Source of the DNA: Exiguobacterium artemiae 255-15
GTDB taxonomy: Bacteria > Bacillota > Bacilli > Exiguobacteriales > Exiguobacteriaceae
Assembly (NCBI RefSeq): GCF_000019905.1
Contig: NC_010556.1
Location: 1,204,001-1,268,000 of the forward strand
Direction of reading: 5' to 3'
DNA: 64,000 nt
Shown: positions 41,693 to 50,518 of the stretch, in pieces
Position numbering within the stretch: the stretch's first letter is position 1
How the letters are laid out: each line of letters opens with the position of its first letter
The notes under the pieces: generated by a model
The model's database searches: none
What the model was told of the DNA's origin: nothing
What the model saw: only the letters and a program-made list of their open reading frames with translations
Translations under genes and position numbers: made by a program

Positions 41693-44682
41693 CCTTACGT
41701 GCGTTCGGACCGTTTGCCGACGAACAGACGATTGATTTCCGGGCACTCGGCGGACGGACGATGTTCGTCATCTCCGGGAATACCGGCGCCGGAAAAACGA
41801 CGATTTTTGATGCATTGACGTTTGCCTTGTACGGCGAGACGTCAGGCGGGGAACGGGAAATGAGCGATTTGCGCAGTCATTTCGCGAAACCGGAACAGAA
41901 GACGGAAGTCGAACTGGAATTTCAATTGAAAGGCGAACGCTACCGGATTATCCGGCAACCGGGTCAGCCGCATCCGGTCAATAAAACGGATTACGGACAT
42001 GAGGCGGAACTCGCCCGGCATGACGGGACGAGCTGGAAGCCGCTTGCGCTAAAAATTCCGGAAATCCGTCAGCAAGTGCAGGAACTGTTGCAACTCGACC
42101 ACAAACAGTTTTCGCAAATCCTGCTGCTCCCGCAAAATAAGTTCCGCGAACTGTTGATGGCGGAGTCGAAGGACAAACTGCAGATTCTTAAACAATTGTT
42201 CAAGACGGAACATTACGGCGAGTTTCAACAGCGTCTTCACCGGAAAGCACTTGATCTTGCAGCGACCATCAAAGAAACGAAAACGAAACAGCTTGCGAAA
42301 CTCGAAGAATTACCGCTCGACCTCAACTGGTCGGAAGCGACGGAAACGACGATTCGTCACCAGACCGATACATTGCTTGCGACACTCGATGAAAAAATTG
42401 AGCAGGCGAAAACGGTGGAGCAGGCGGGACGTCAAACGCTCGAACAATTGACGGAACGGTTGCGTCAGGCGGAACAACTCGAGCAGACATTCACCGAGTA
42501 CGATCAATTACTGCACCTCGAGCAACAGCTTGCTTTAACGTTGCCGGAAACGATGCGTCAGAAAGAGCAGTACGACGCGGCATCACGAGCGGCGGCGATT
42601 CAAGGGGTGTACGAAACGTTTCAGTCGGAGGAACAAACGGTCCGGCAATTAACCGGGACGAAACAAACGGTCGAATCGGAACTGGAACACTTACAACAGC
42701 AACTTGACCAGGTCAACCGGACCGTCGAACGATTGACGGTGCAGGAGCCGGAGATGCGTGAAGCGTCACGGCGTCTCGAGCAGATTGCGGACGAGCTGAA
42801 ACGACTGCAGGACCAGGAACAATTGATTCGGCAACAACAGGATCTGCAACGTGCCGTCGCGCAGTTGAATCCGGACGCGTTACGCGAACAGCGGACCCGG
42901 CAACGAAGTGATCGGACCCGGTTGCAGGCGGAAATCGCGAGGCTGTCCGATGATTCGAGTACCCGTCTGTCCTTGCAGGAACGCCGGTTCGTTCTGCAAT
43001 CGATCGAACAAAAACAGCAGGAATGGCAACGGAATGAAGCCGAGCGACTGCGGCTGATCGAGCATGGAACACGCGTCAAAGCGGAAAAAGAACAGGCAGA
43101 ACGGACATACACGGCCGGACGGCAACATGAACGCCGTCAACTGGCAGCAGAGCTGGCGGGACATCTGGATGACGGGGAAGCCTGTCCGGTCTGTGGAAGT
43201 GCGACGCATCCGCAACTCGCTGTCAAGACGGAACCGCTTGATGTCGAAGCGTTGCACCAGGCCTACTTAACCGCACAATCGGCGCATCAGGAGTTACAGG
43301 CGACGTACCGGACAGTCTCGGAACGGAAACGGCAACTCGAACACGAACTGGCGACACTTGCGGACGGACAGCCGGTTCCAAACGATGTGACCGCGATTCG
43401 AACAGAAATCAACGACTTGAAAAATCAAGAGAGCCGCCTGCAACAGCAACAGGAACGGAAACAGCAGCTGGAACAACAGCTCCGGACCATCGAAACGGCA
43501 TTGGAACAGGCAGACCGGAAAATCGAAGAAGAGACGGACCGGCAGTCGAAACTGCAGCTGGAACTCGCACGCCTCGAAGGGATACTGAACCGAAATCCGG
43601 ACGCACCGTCCCGTCGCGATCTGGAAACCGAACAGCAGACACTGACAAAACGATTGGCGGAGTTTGAAGCGGCACGGACAGCAAGTCAGAATCAAAAACA
43701 ACGGCTCGATCAAGACATCGCCGCACGACGCGGACGTCTGCAACACGTCGAAGAAGAATTGACGATTCATATGGCGAAGCGCACGGAAGCGGAAGCGGCT
43801 TTAGCACGCAGTCTACAGGAAGAACGGTTTGAGACGGTCGAACAATTCGAGCAGGCGCGGATGTCGCGGCAAGCGATGGAACAGTTGGCGGAACGCCTCG
43901 AAGCCGACCGACGGAAACGGCAGGATGTCGAATCGGGTCTTGAGCGGATCCGACAACTGATTCTGCAACAGGACCGTCCGGATCTTGCCGCCCTTCGTCC
44001 GGTCGTCAGACAGGCAGAAGCGGAACTGGTGACAGCGACGGATGGCCGGATCGGTGTGGAGAAAGAACGGTTACACATCAAACAACTGGTTGATGCCTGG
44101 TCGGGTCTCCAGCAACAAATCGAGGCAGAAGATGCACGGTACGGCATCATCGGCGAACTGGCACGGGTCGGGGTTGGCGAAAACGCCCAGCGGATGACGT
44201 TTGAGACATATGTTCAAACCGCCTATTTCGATGAAATCCTGCAAGCGGCGAACCGGCATCTGCACGGGATGACATCCGGGCGGTTCCTGCTCGAACGGAA
44301 GACGGAAGCCGGAAAAGGCTTGAAAAAATACGGTCTCGATTTAAATGTCTTTGATGCCTATACGTCGCAAACACGTCACGTCAAGACGCTGTCCGGCGGG
44401 GAGAGCTTTAAGGCGTCACTTGCCCTGGCACTCGGCCTGTCGGAAGTCGTGCAGGAAGCGAGCGGCGGTGTGTCGCTTGAAACGATGTTCATCGATGAAG
44501 GATTCGGAACACTCGATCCGGAATCGCTAGAGCAGGCAATCGAAACGTTGTTATCGATTCAGGCGAGCGGTCGGATGGTCGGAATCATCAGTCACGTCCA
44601 GGAACTGAAATCACGGGTCGATGCGAAAATTGAAGTGACGCAAGGTAAAACAGGATCGACGATTCGCCTTGTCGTCGAGTGA
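41674..44682 (+). CDS. sbcC: exonuclease SbcCD subunit C
   Basis: 1002 residues. SMC-like ATPase of the SbcCD nuclease. Walker A GNTGAGKTTIFDALTFALYGE near residue 32; two long coiled coils rich in Gln, Glu and Arg; zinc hook CPVCGS at about residue 506; signature LSGGESFKASLALALGLSEV near residue 908 and Walker B METMFIDEGFGTLD near residue 936. Cytoplasmic. The coiled coils give misleading open frames on the other strand. Confidence 0.96.
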   Translation: MRPERLTLRAFGPFADEQTIDFRALGGRTMFVISGNTGAGKTTIFDALTFALYGETSGGEREMSDLRSHFAKPEQKTEVELEFQLKGERYRIIRQPGQPHPVNKTDYGHEAELARHDGTSWKPLALKIPEIRQQVQELLQLDHKQFSQILLLPQNKFRELLMAESKDKLQILKQLFKTEHYGEFQQRLHRKALDLAATIKETKTKQLAKLEELPLDLNWSEATETTIRHQTDTLLATLDEKIEQAKTVEQAGRQTLEQLTERLRQAEQLEQTFTEYDQLLHLEQQLALTLPETMRQKEQYDAASRAAAIQGVYETFQSEEQTVRQLTGTKQTVESELEHLQQQLDQVNRTVERLTVQEPEMREASRRLEQIADELKRLQDQEQLIRQQQDLQRAVAQLNPDALREQRTRQRSDRTRLQAEIARLSDDSSTRLSLQERRFVLQSIEQKQQEWQRNEAERLRLIEHGTRVKAEKEQAERTYTAGRQHERRQLAAELAGHLDDGEACPVCGSATHPQLAVKTEPLDVEALHQAYLTAQSAHQELQATYRTVSERKRQLEHELATLADGQPVPNDVTAIRTEINDLKNQESRLQQQQERKQQLEQQLRTIETALEQADRKIEEETDRQSKLQLELARLEGILNRNPDAPSRRDLETEQQTLTKRLAEFEAARTASQNQKQRLDQDIAARRGRLQHVEEELTIHMAKRTEAEAALARSLQEERFETVEQFEQARMSRQAMEQLAERLEADRRKRQDVESGLERIRQLILQQDRPDLAALRPVVRQAEAELVTATDGRIGVEKERLHIKQLVDAWSGLQQQIEAEDARYGIIGELARVGVGENAQRMTFETYVQTAYFDEILQAANRHLHGMTSGRFLLERKTEAGKGLKKYGLDLNVFDAYTSQTRHVKTLSGGESFKASLALALGLSEVVQEASGGVSLETMFIDEGFGTLDPESLEQAIETLLSIQASGRMVGIISHVQELKSRVDAKIEVTQGKTGSTIRLVVE

Positions 44683-44692
44683 GGGGTGCGAA

Positions 44693-45484
44693 ATGGAAAC
44701 AAGACAAATGGTCACGAAATCTATGCTGATCGCCGATTTGAAGCAACTTGGTGTGACGCCCGGTATGAAAGTGTTCGTCCACAGCGCGATGAAACAGATC
44801 GGCTGGATTCCCGGCGGGGCACAAGCGCTGATCGAAGCGTTGCAGGAAGTCATCACGCCGGACGGTCTGATCATGATGGCGGCACAGAGTACGGATAATT
44901 CGGATCCGAAAAACTGGAGTCGTCCTGCCGTGCCGGAAGACTGGTGGGAAACGATCCGTCAGGAAATGCCGGCGTACGATCCGGCGAAGACACCAACCCG
45001 GAGTATCGGCAAGGTGCCGGAACTGTTCCGGACGTTCCCGGACGTCAAACGCAGTGCCCACCCGATGTGGTCGGTCACAGCCTGGGGAAAAGACGCGGAA
45101 GCCTTCGTTGCGGGTCATACGATTGATAACGGATTCGGTCCCGGCTCCCCGCTTGAGAAGTTCATCGAAGCGGACGGGCAGATTCTGCATATCGGGTCGC
45201 CGTGGGATTCGACAACTGTTTGGCATTATGCCGAATACGGGATTGACCGCCCGCTCGAAGAATCGGGATGTAAAATGAAACAAGGAGATGAAGAAGTCTT
45301 CATTCGTTATCAGCACCGCATCATCGACAGTGATCCGTTTGGACCGATCGGTGAAGGGATGCTCGACGAACCGTTTGTCACGACAGGGAAGGTCGGACAG
45401 GCAACGTCGCATCTGGTCTCAGCCAAAGCTTCGATTCCGGTCGTGATGCTGCAACTAAATGCGTTAAATAGCTGGTTAAGCTGA
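44693..45484 (+). CDS. AAC(3)-family aminoglycoside N-acetyltransferase
   Basis: 263 residues from ATG 44693 after GAGGGG. Acetyl-CoA-dependent acetyltransferase of the antibiotic_NAT family, similar in layout to B. subtilis YokD. Conserved HSAMKQIGWIPGGAQALIEAL near the N-terminus, TPTRSIGKVPELFR near residue 100, and the catalytic His in RSAHPMWSVTAWG near residue 122. It sits 10 bp after sbcC in what looks like the same transcript. Chromosomal members often have no measurable resistance role. Confidence 0.9.
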   Translation: METRQMVTKSMLIADLKQLGVTPGMKVFVHSAMKQIGWIPGGAQALIEALQEVITPDGLIMMAAQSTDNSDPKNWSRPAVPEDWWETIRQEMPAYDPAKTPTRSIGKVPELFRTFPDVKRSAHPMWSVTAWGKDAEAFVAGHTIDNGFGPGSPLEKFIEADGQILHIGSPWDSTTVWHYAEYGIDRPLEESGCKMKQGDEEVFIRYQHRIIDSDPFGPIGEGMLDEPFVTTGKVGQATSHLVSAKASIPVVMLQLNALNSWLS

Positions 45485-45542
45485 AACTTTTCCGGGAAAC
45501 AACCGTAATAGTGAATAGAAAAACAGAAGGAGTGAACGCAAG

Positions 45543-46280
45543 ATGGCAACACGTTTTAAAGTGAATCCAGCCTTACGCCGTGGTTTCGAGACGGCGCGTG
45601 CCGGCGAACGGCCGATGACGAAGGCAGGGACGATGAGTAAGATTTTCCTCTTACTTGCACTCGTCACGGCAGCAGCGGGGGGAACCTGGTTCTTTTTAGC
45701 CGCTAATCCGCAATTTTTAGTGCCGGCCTTGATCGGTGGAGTCGTCCTCGGATTGATTCTTGCGCTGATCATCACGTTTAAACCACGAACGGCACCGGTA
45801 CTCTCACCGGTTTATGCAATCGTTGAAGGGGTCGCCGTCGGTGCGATTTCACTGATGTTCGAAAGCATGTACCCGGGACTTGTTGGGAAGGCAGTCCTCG
45901 CGACATTTGTCGTGTCGTTTGCGATGTGGTTCGTCTATTCGACGGGCATGATTAAAGTAACACAACGTTTCCGCTCAGCAGTTACGGCAGCGATACTGTC
46001 GATTCTCGTCTTGTACGCGGTCAACTTGTTGCTCGCGTTGTTTGGTGTCGATCTGCCATTCATGACCGGCAGTTCGCCGCTTGCGATCGGGATTCAGTTC
46101 GTCATCGTGATCGTCGCTTCCCTGTCGCTCGTGATGGACTTTGATTTTATCTCGCAACAAGTCCAGGCCCGTGCGCCGAAATCGATGGAGTGGGTGGCCG
46201 CTTTCGGATTAATCGTCACGATCATCTGGCTCTACATCGAGTTGCTTGATCTGCTGTATCGTTTGGCAGCACGGGATTAA
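45543..46280 (+). CDS. Bax inhibitor-1/YccA family membrane protein
   Basis: 245 residues with about seven transmembrane helices. The N-terminal NPALRRGFETARAGERPMTKAGT and the helix-loop PVYAIVEGVAVGAISLMFESMYPGLVGKAVLATF, as well as DFDFISQQVQARAPKSMEWVAAFGLIVTIIWLYIELLDLL near the end, match the bacterial YccA-like (BI-1) group. Family members are pH-sensitive calcium channels or membrane protease modulators. Terminator follows. Confidence 0.9.
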   Translation: MATRFKVNPALRRGFETARAGERPMTKAGTMSKIFLLLALVTAAAGGTWFFLAANPQFLVPALIGGVVLGLILALIITFKPRTAPVLSPVYAIVEGVAVGAISLMFESMYPGLVGKAVLATFVVSFAMWFVYSTGMIKVTQRFRSAVTAAILSILVLYAVNLLLALFGVDLPFMTGSSPLAIGIQFVIVIVASLSLVMDFDFISQQVQARAPKSMEWVAAFGLIVTIIWLYIELLDLLYRLAARD

Positions 46281-46288
46281 TAACGATT

Positions 46289-46325
46289 AAAAAGGACATT
46301 TCCGTCAGACGGAATGTCCTTTTTG
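46289..46325 (+). terminator. intrinsic terminator
   Basis: AAAGGACATT-TCCG / CGGA-ATGTCCTTT stem with T tail. Confidence 0.8.
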
Positions 46326-46402
46326 GTACGATTGATTGCTAAAAAACAGGTCTGTCCATGATGACAGCCTTGAAAAGAAAAAATATGACGCAGTTAATTG
46401 GA

Positions 46403-46432
46403 TTGTCAAATCTAAGAAAATATTCTATATTT
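46403..46432 (+). promoter_or_regulatory. sigma-A promoter with overlapping palindrome
   Basis: TTGTCA, 17 bases, TATATT upstream of the first Rrf2-like gene. AAATAT-TCT-ATATTT (46418-46432) lies across the -10 box, a likely autoregulatory site. Confidence 0.5.
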
Positions 46433-46526
46433 GATAAATAATATGTGCAACTGCACGGAAATTATTACGATCGACACACTCGTATTTGTCTGCTTAGAAC
46501 GGCAAGAACTCAAGAAGGTGAAAAGA

Positions 46527-46922
46527 ATGAAAATGACACGTTCGACGGATTATGCGATTCGCGTCCTGTTGTATGCGACGTTGAATCCGAACCGGCTTGT
46601 TCAAATCCAGGAAGTGGCGGATCATTATGCCATCTCAAAAAATCATTTGATGAAGATTGTCCATGCGTTAAGCAAGTTTGGTTTAATCACGTCTTATCAA
46701 GGGCGCAACGGCGGGTTTAAACTGGCCAAGGCACCAAATGAAATTACATTGGGGCAAGTCGTAGCTCTGTTTGAAGAAGTTTCCTATCTAAAAGAAGTAT
46801 TGCCAACCAATGAAAAAGAGACGCTTAAGAACACACGTCAGGCCTTTGATGAAGCATTCCTTTTGTTTGCGAACGCCTTACAAGCCTACACACTGGAAGA
46901 CTTGACGAAAGTAAAAGTATGA
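46527..46922 (+). CDS. Rrf2/NsrR-like regulator without cysteines, copy 1
   Basis: 131 residues from ATG 46527 (AAGGTGAAAAGA before it). Winged-helix Rrf2 protein: STDYAIRVLLYATLNPNRLVQIQEVADHYAISKNHLMKIVHALSKFGLI then SYQGRNGGFKLAKAP. The recognition part is closest to NsrR. The region that holds the three [Fe-S] ligating cysteines of NsrR/IscR has none, and the whole protein has no cysteine, so it cannot bind a cluster the usual way. A paralogue at 54392 shares 68 of the first 79 residues. It is followed by a terminator and a member of an unknown family, as is the paralogue. Confidence 0.9.
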   Translation: MKMTRSTDYAIRVLLYATLNPNRLVQIQEVADHYAISKNHLMKIVHALSKFGLITSYQGRNGGFKLAKAPNEITLGQVVALFEEVSYLKEVLPTNEKETLKNTRQAFDEAFLLFANALQAYTLEDLTKVKV

Positions 46923-46936
46923 TGCAACAGGAAAGT

Positions 46937-46981
46937 ACGGTTTTCCTTTTTCCTACGGGTGAGAGGAAAAAGGAAAACCGT
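46937..46981 (+). terminator. perfect 17-pair hairpin after Rrf2 copy 1
   Basis: ACGGTTTTCCTTTTTCC with its complement, loop of 11 bases, 15 bp after the stop codon. Followed by GTTTCGTT rather than a clean T run, but stem strength suggests a terminator. Confidence 0.65.
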
Positions 46982-47077
46982 GTTTCGTTGCTTGCGATTC
47001 GGCTTGGAAAGTCTCGTTATGTTAAAATAAAAAAGTTAAGTGATGTGAAATGACCACGATTAAAACATACTTATTTT

Positions 47078-47090
47078 ACACATGTTTAAG
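47078..47090. promoter_or_regulatory. ACATGT motif upstream of 47162 gene
   Basis: ACACATGTTTAAG, about 75 bp before the start codon; one of five ACATGT palindromes in the upstream gaps of the 47-54 kb cluster. Confidence 0.4.
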
Positions 47091-47161
47091 TGTCAACCAC
47101 GTCCTAAAAATGAAGGTTTTCGGTGCGTTTGTCGTATCGAAGTGAGAAGAGAGGTTTCTTT

Positions 47162-47572
47162 ATGTCTGAGATAAGTATTGATCGTATCATTCGATTTATT
47201 CAGGAATTAGTCAGTCCACCGTATTTTCTGACGACGCGATGGGGACATGGACAGGATATACATCTTGAAGTCCGGTATTTGGATATTTCGGATTGTCTTA
47301 AATCATCTCTTCTTCATGAAACGATTCACCTTTTGCACATGCATACGAGTGAAGAAGTAAGAGAACGTTTAAATGAAGAATTACTGGCAGTCGCGGCATA
47401 TACAAAAATACATTCGGAACTGCTGTTTGCGCTCTGTTTTATCAACGAGACACCGGTACGGATAAAATTGCTTCAAAATGAAGCTGTCGCTTGCCAAGCC
47501 GTCATCAGGACAGAAGGCAATTTAATGAACTTGCTTCGCATGGTGGATTCCCGCTGGATGAAATCCAATTAA
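47162..47572 (+). CDS. unknown-family protein, module copy 1
   Basis: 136 residues, GAGAGG before the ATG. Starts MSEISIDRIIRFIQELVSPPYFL and is mixed alpha/beta with no signal peptide or membrane helix. Clear homologue of the 141-residue protein at 55000 (shared MSEI-ID, PP-FL, VE-RY, EE-VR--L--EL--LAA-T--HS--L). Both follow a cysteine-less Rrf2 regulator, so the pair was probably duplicated as a unit. No known domain recognised. Confidence 0.72.
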   Translation: MSEISIDRIIRFIQELVSPPYFLTTRWGHGQDIHLEVRYLDISDCLKSSLLHETIHLLHMHTSEEVRERLNEELLAVAAYTKIHSELLFALCFINETPVRIKLLQNEAVACQAVIRTEGNLMNLLRMVDSRWMKSN

Positions 47573-47581
47573 ACAGGCGGA

Positions 47582-47595
47582 AAACATGTATAAAA
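47582..47595. promoter_or_regulatory. ACATGT motif upstream of DCC gene
   Basis: AAACATGTATAAAA, about 120 bp before the DCC gene start. Shares AACATGTATAA exactly with the catalase (50402-50412) and, on the minus strand, kinase (53833-53843) sites. Confidence 0.45.
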
Positions 47596-47711
47596 GTTAT
47601 ATGGATGAATACTTAGAAAAATAAGAAGTGAAAATGCAAGTGTGTTCGATTCATCTGATGTAGGATAGAAGAATAAGGAATCGAACCAATTGTCAGAGGG
47701 GGCACAGGAAT

Positions 47712-48101
47712 ATGAAACCAATCATCTTATTTGATGGAGAGTGTAATTTATGTGATACCAGTGTACAGTTCATCTTGAAGCGTGATCATGGCTACTATCA
47801 GTTTGCCTCGCTTCAAGGCATCAAAGGACAGGAACTTATTCAAAAACATCGTTTGCCTTCCGACCTGAACAGTGTGGTCGTCATTGAAGAGGGAATACCT
47901 TACGTTAAATCAGATGCAGCTCTTCAGATTACGAAGCATTTGAATGGGGCGTGGCCGCTCGCATCCATCTTCCGTGTTTTACCGCGTGCGGCAAGAGATC
48001 TTGCATATGATTTCATTGCAAAACACCGTCACAAATGGTTCGGGCAGAAACAACAATGCCTGTTGCCTTCAAAAGAAACCCGGGCACGGTTCCACGAGTA
48101 A
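47712..48101 (+). CDS. DCC-family thiol-disulfide oxidoreductase
   Basis: 129 residues. ILFDGECNLCDTSVQFILKRDHG carries the DxxCxxC motif (Cys 11 and 14) that defines the DUF393/DCC family of thioredoxin-like small proteins. FASLQGIKGQEL and the ALQITKHLNGAWPLASIFRVLPR helix are typical. The conserved C-terminal KWFGQKQQCLLPS has a third Cys. Probably cytoplasmic redox protein. GAGGGG precedes the ATG. Terminator follows. Confidence 0.92.
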   Translation: MKPIILFDGECNLCDTSVQFILKRDHGYYQFASLQGIKGQELIQKHRLPSDLNSVVVIEEGIPYVKSDAALQITKHLNGAWPLASIFRVLPRAARDLAYDFIAKHRHKWFGQKQQCLLPSKETRARFHE

Positions 48102-48123
48102 GGCCGGGTTCGATTGTCAATAA

Positions 48124-48174
48124 AAAAACCAGACGATTTTCGAGAATTAGCTTCCCGGAATCGTCTGTTTTTTT
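48124..48174. terminator. bidirectional terminator
   Basis: CAGACGATT / AATCGTCTG stem with A and T flanks between the convergent DCC and DUF3238-like genes. Confidence 0.75.
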
Positions 48175-48185
48175 AGAGTCGAATC

Positions 48186-49331
48186 TCAACGAGCTTCCAT
48201 GAACAGCCAGTGACAACTTGGTAAAGGATCCGCCAAGAAACTGAGTCCTAAATCATGAGTTTGGTGAACCGGTATAAAGGTATTTGACTCCGTTTGCAGG
48301 TAAATCTCGTGATGCGGAGAGCGAAGGTGGGTTCCGCTCAAACGCCATCGTTCCCGCTCAAATGCTGTATGGACTGTGTAGTTGATGTCGGGGGCAATGA
48401 CCAGCGGATTTCCGACAGAATGATACACCGTGAATTGTAGCGAATGCTGTTTTTTTGCGATATTCTCTAAATAAACCTGTTGTGTCGAAGCAACATCCTC
48501 ACTTCGGAGACGTCCGGTCGAGGTCAAAGAACGTGTTGGATTGGCCTGTTTATCAAGGAGGACGTGAGCATTGTCCGTTAAAGATGTCATGGCGATTTCT
48601 GTTAACGTCCGGTATTCCGATGCATGAGGATCATAGGTACGGTCGTCTCCTTCAAAGTAAATATGAGGAGACAGCAGATTCGGATTTTTTAAAATCGGTG
48701 GAGCAATGAACGTCAGGATTCGCAGGCGTGCCCGTGTAGTTTCTTCAGCTACAGAATCAATGTCACGTCCAAATGGATGAAGCCGAACATAAAAAATGAA
48801 AGATTCAAACTCCCGTTCACGGTCAGGTTCGCGTTTTAGCGTGTTCAACAGTTTAAGTGCGCCTTCCATGACAGAAGAAAGCGGCGTGTTTTCTTGAGAG
48901 GCTGGACGTAGGGCACGGATTTCATAGCGGGCAGAGACGTCTTGAGGTGATGCTTCATACCATTCATGTTCTGCCGTCTCCCCAAGCCGCTTCCCGTCTC
49001 GAAAGACACTGTATGATTCTACATCCGGGATTGCTCCCCATCTGATTAAGAGTTCTTGGTCAGAGCGAATGATGGTGGTGGATTTTTGATTCCAAAACAA
49101 CTGTCCTTCATCCAGAACAAGTGCTGTATCAATGGTCAGGAATTCTTCTCCAGTCTCTAGTTCATACTGGACGGGAGCGAGGGGGACGAGATTCGAATCA
49201 ACATACTGTTGAACTGCTCCGGTTACAAGTGTCGTACCATCGCGAGTCAGTTGGACCGAGTCATTTGTCTGCCAGGAAAGGTGCAAGTCCTGACCAAGCT
49301 GTTTAACGGTAATATCTTTAACGGATTGCAT
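48186..49331 (-). CDS. FnIII-like protein with DUF3238-type domain
   Basis: 381 residues, no signal peptide. Two short fibronectin-III-like segments in the first 140 residues (LHLSWQTNDSVQLTRDG; LLIRWGAIPDVESYSVFRDGKRLG), then a C-terminal half reading IYFEGDDRTYDPHASEYRT, NPTRSL, YHSVGNPL and PHHEIYLQT, which fits my recollection of the DUF3238 pattern of Bacilli. Function unknown. RBS TTAGGAGGA. Convergent with the DCC gene. Confidence 0.75.
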   Translation of the reverse strand: MQSVKDITVKQLGQDLHLSWQTNDSVQLTRDGTTLVTGAVQQYVDSNLVPLAPVQYELETGEEFLTIDTALVLDEGQLFWNQKSTTIIRSDQELLIRWGAIPDVESYSVFRDGKRLGETAEHEWYEASPQDVSARYEIRALRPASQENTPLSSVMEGALKLLNTLKREPDREREFESFIFYVRLHPFGRDIDSVAEETTRARLRILTFIAPPILKNPNLLSPHIYFEGDDRTYDPHASEYRTLTEIAMTSLTDNAHVLLDKQANPTRSLTSTGRLRSEDVASTQQVYLENIAKKQHSLQFTVYHSVGNPLVIAPDINYTVHTAFERERWRLSGTHLRSPHHEIYLQTESNTFIPVHQTHDLGLSFLADPLPSCHWLFMEAR

Positions 49332-49404
49332 AACGTCGTCCTCCTAAAGATCAGGTGATGGGAATTAAAATAAATCTGTGGAAAAGACTTAAAAAGTTAC
49401 GAAA

Positions 49405-49430
49405 CCCTCTCTTCTCGGTAGAAGAGAGGG
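49405..49430 (-). terminator. hairpin after Mn catalase
   Basis: CCCTCTCTTCT, CGGT, AGAAGAGAGGG: eleven-pair stem, with a short T run on the minus strand. Confidence 0.7.
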
Positions 49431-49495
49431 CAAATGGTTGCTTACTTGGATTTAATTTGAATGTGGACTGACGTTTACGCTCAGTTTCGAGGATG

Positions 49496-50377
49496 TTATT
49501 CCTTGTCCTTTAAAATGTGTTTTACGGTATCTGTAATTCCTCTTTTTTGTTGCGGCTCGTTTAAATCATGATGCAGATTGTGGGCCGGAATTTCGGGATC
49601 CGGTATTTGGCCTTGGGGTGCAGGGTTTTCCAGGTGAACGAATTCTCCGGTCCCATCCTGCGCACTTCCCTGGGACCAGCGACCTTCTTTTGAAGCTGTT
49701 CCTTCCGAGAGATCCCAAAATTCATAAGCGTGGGGCTGTGCCTCCAATTCATCCTCCGGAGCAAATGTCGCAGGTACGACGATTCCATTCTTTTCTTCCA
49801 ATTCTTCAATTGCAGCCAGCCATTGGTATTGGTGATACCGATCACGTGCCAGCATTTTCCGGAGGGTCGCCTTAACTCCTTCATCGTTTGTCATATGATA
49901 GAGGCGTGCGACTTGAAGACGCCCTTGTGACTCGGCATGCAGATTGGAACGCATATCTGCTAACAAGTTGCCGCTTGCGACGATGTAAGAACCGTTCCAG
50001 GGAACACCGTTTGAATTAGAAGGCAATCCTCCGAGTCCGCTGACGAGCAGGTGTTGTGGATTCATGCCTCCTAAAATAGCCGCAATCGCCGGATCCTTGG
50101 CTGCTTCTGCCTGATCATCAGGTGAGGCTCCATCAAGTAACTGTGAAATCAAGGAACAGAGCATTTCGACATGTCCGATTTCTTCCGTTCCGATGTCCAT
50201 CAACATATCTTTGTATTTCTCATTTCCACGGCAATTGAATCCTTGGAATAAATACTGCATCATGACGGTCATTTCCCCAAATTGTCCGCCTAATACTTCC
50301 TGCACAGACCGTGCCAACTTCGGATCTGGACGGTCGACTTTCACCTCGAACTGTAGTTCCTTTTGATGTCTGAACAT
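49496..50377 (-). CDS. manganese catalase
   Basis: 293 residues from the ATG at 50377 after AAGGGAGG. Dimanganese catalase that splits hydrogen peroxide. Metal ligands are in place: GGQFGEMTVMMQYL (Glu ~35), GTEEIGHVEML (Glu and His ~69-72), NLHAESQGRLQVARLY (Glu ~152) and RDRYHQYQW (His ~187). It lacks obvious extra domains; the C-terminal tail ends in Lys/Asp-rich sequence. A sigma-B-like promoter lies upstream, as for B. subtilis YdbD/YjqC relatives. Confidence 0.95.
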   Translation of the reverse strand: MFRHQKELQFEVKVDRPDPKLARSVQEVLGGQFGEMTVMMQYLFQGFNCRGNEKYKDMLMDIGTEEIGHVEMLCSLISQLLDGASPDDQAEAAKDPAIAAILGGMNPQHLLVSGLGGLPSNSNGVPWNGSYIVASGNLLADMRSNLHAESQGRLQVARLYHMTNDEGVKATLRKMLARDRYHQYQWLAAIEELEEKNGIVVPATFAPEDELEAQPHAYEFWDLSEGTASKEGRWSQGSAQDGTGEFVHLENPAPQGQIPDPEIPAHNLHHDLNEPQQKRGITDTVKHILKDKE

Positions 50378-50401
50378 GAACGATTCCTCCCTTGGATTAA
50401 A

Positions 50402-50412
50402 AACATGTATAA
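50402..50412. promoter_or_regulatory. ACATGT motif upstream of Mn catalase
   Basis: AACATGTATAA (plus strand), about 25 bp before the catalase start codon on the minus strand and downstream of its sigma-B-like promoter. A related TGTACATGATACAT follows at 50416. Confidence 0.5.
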
Positions 50413-50428
50413 ACTGTACATGATACAT

Positions 50429-50453
50429 ATACCTGTTTTGGAAAAACAAAAAC
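50429..50453 (-). promoter_or_regulatory. sigma-B-type promoter of Mn catalase
   Basis: On the minus strand GTTTTT, 13 bases, AGGTAT, close to GTTTAA-N13/14-GGGTAT, about 50 bp before the catalase start. Confidence 0.55.
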
Positions 50454-50518
50454 CAATAGGGAAGGATTGTCATTGAAATGTAATGTTTTGGAATGCAGAA
50501 AAGCCTTTCCATTCTTTT

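Noticed and set aside
42621-43807. Long Cys/Ser/Arg-rich ORFs antisense to sbcC
   Set aside because: They arise because Gln/Glu/Arg-rich coiled-coil codons have few stops on the other strand; no ribosome-binding sites, and sbcC itself is intact.
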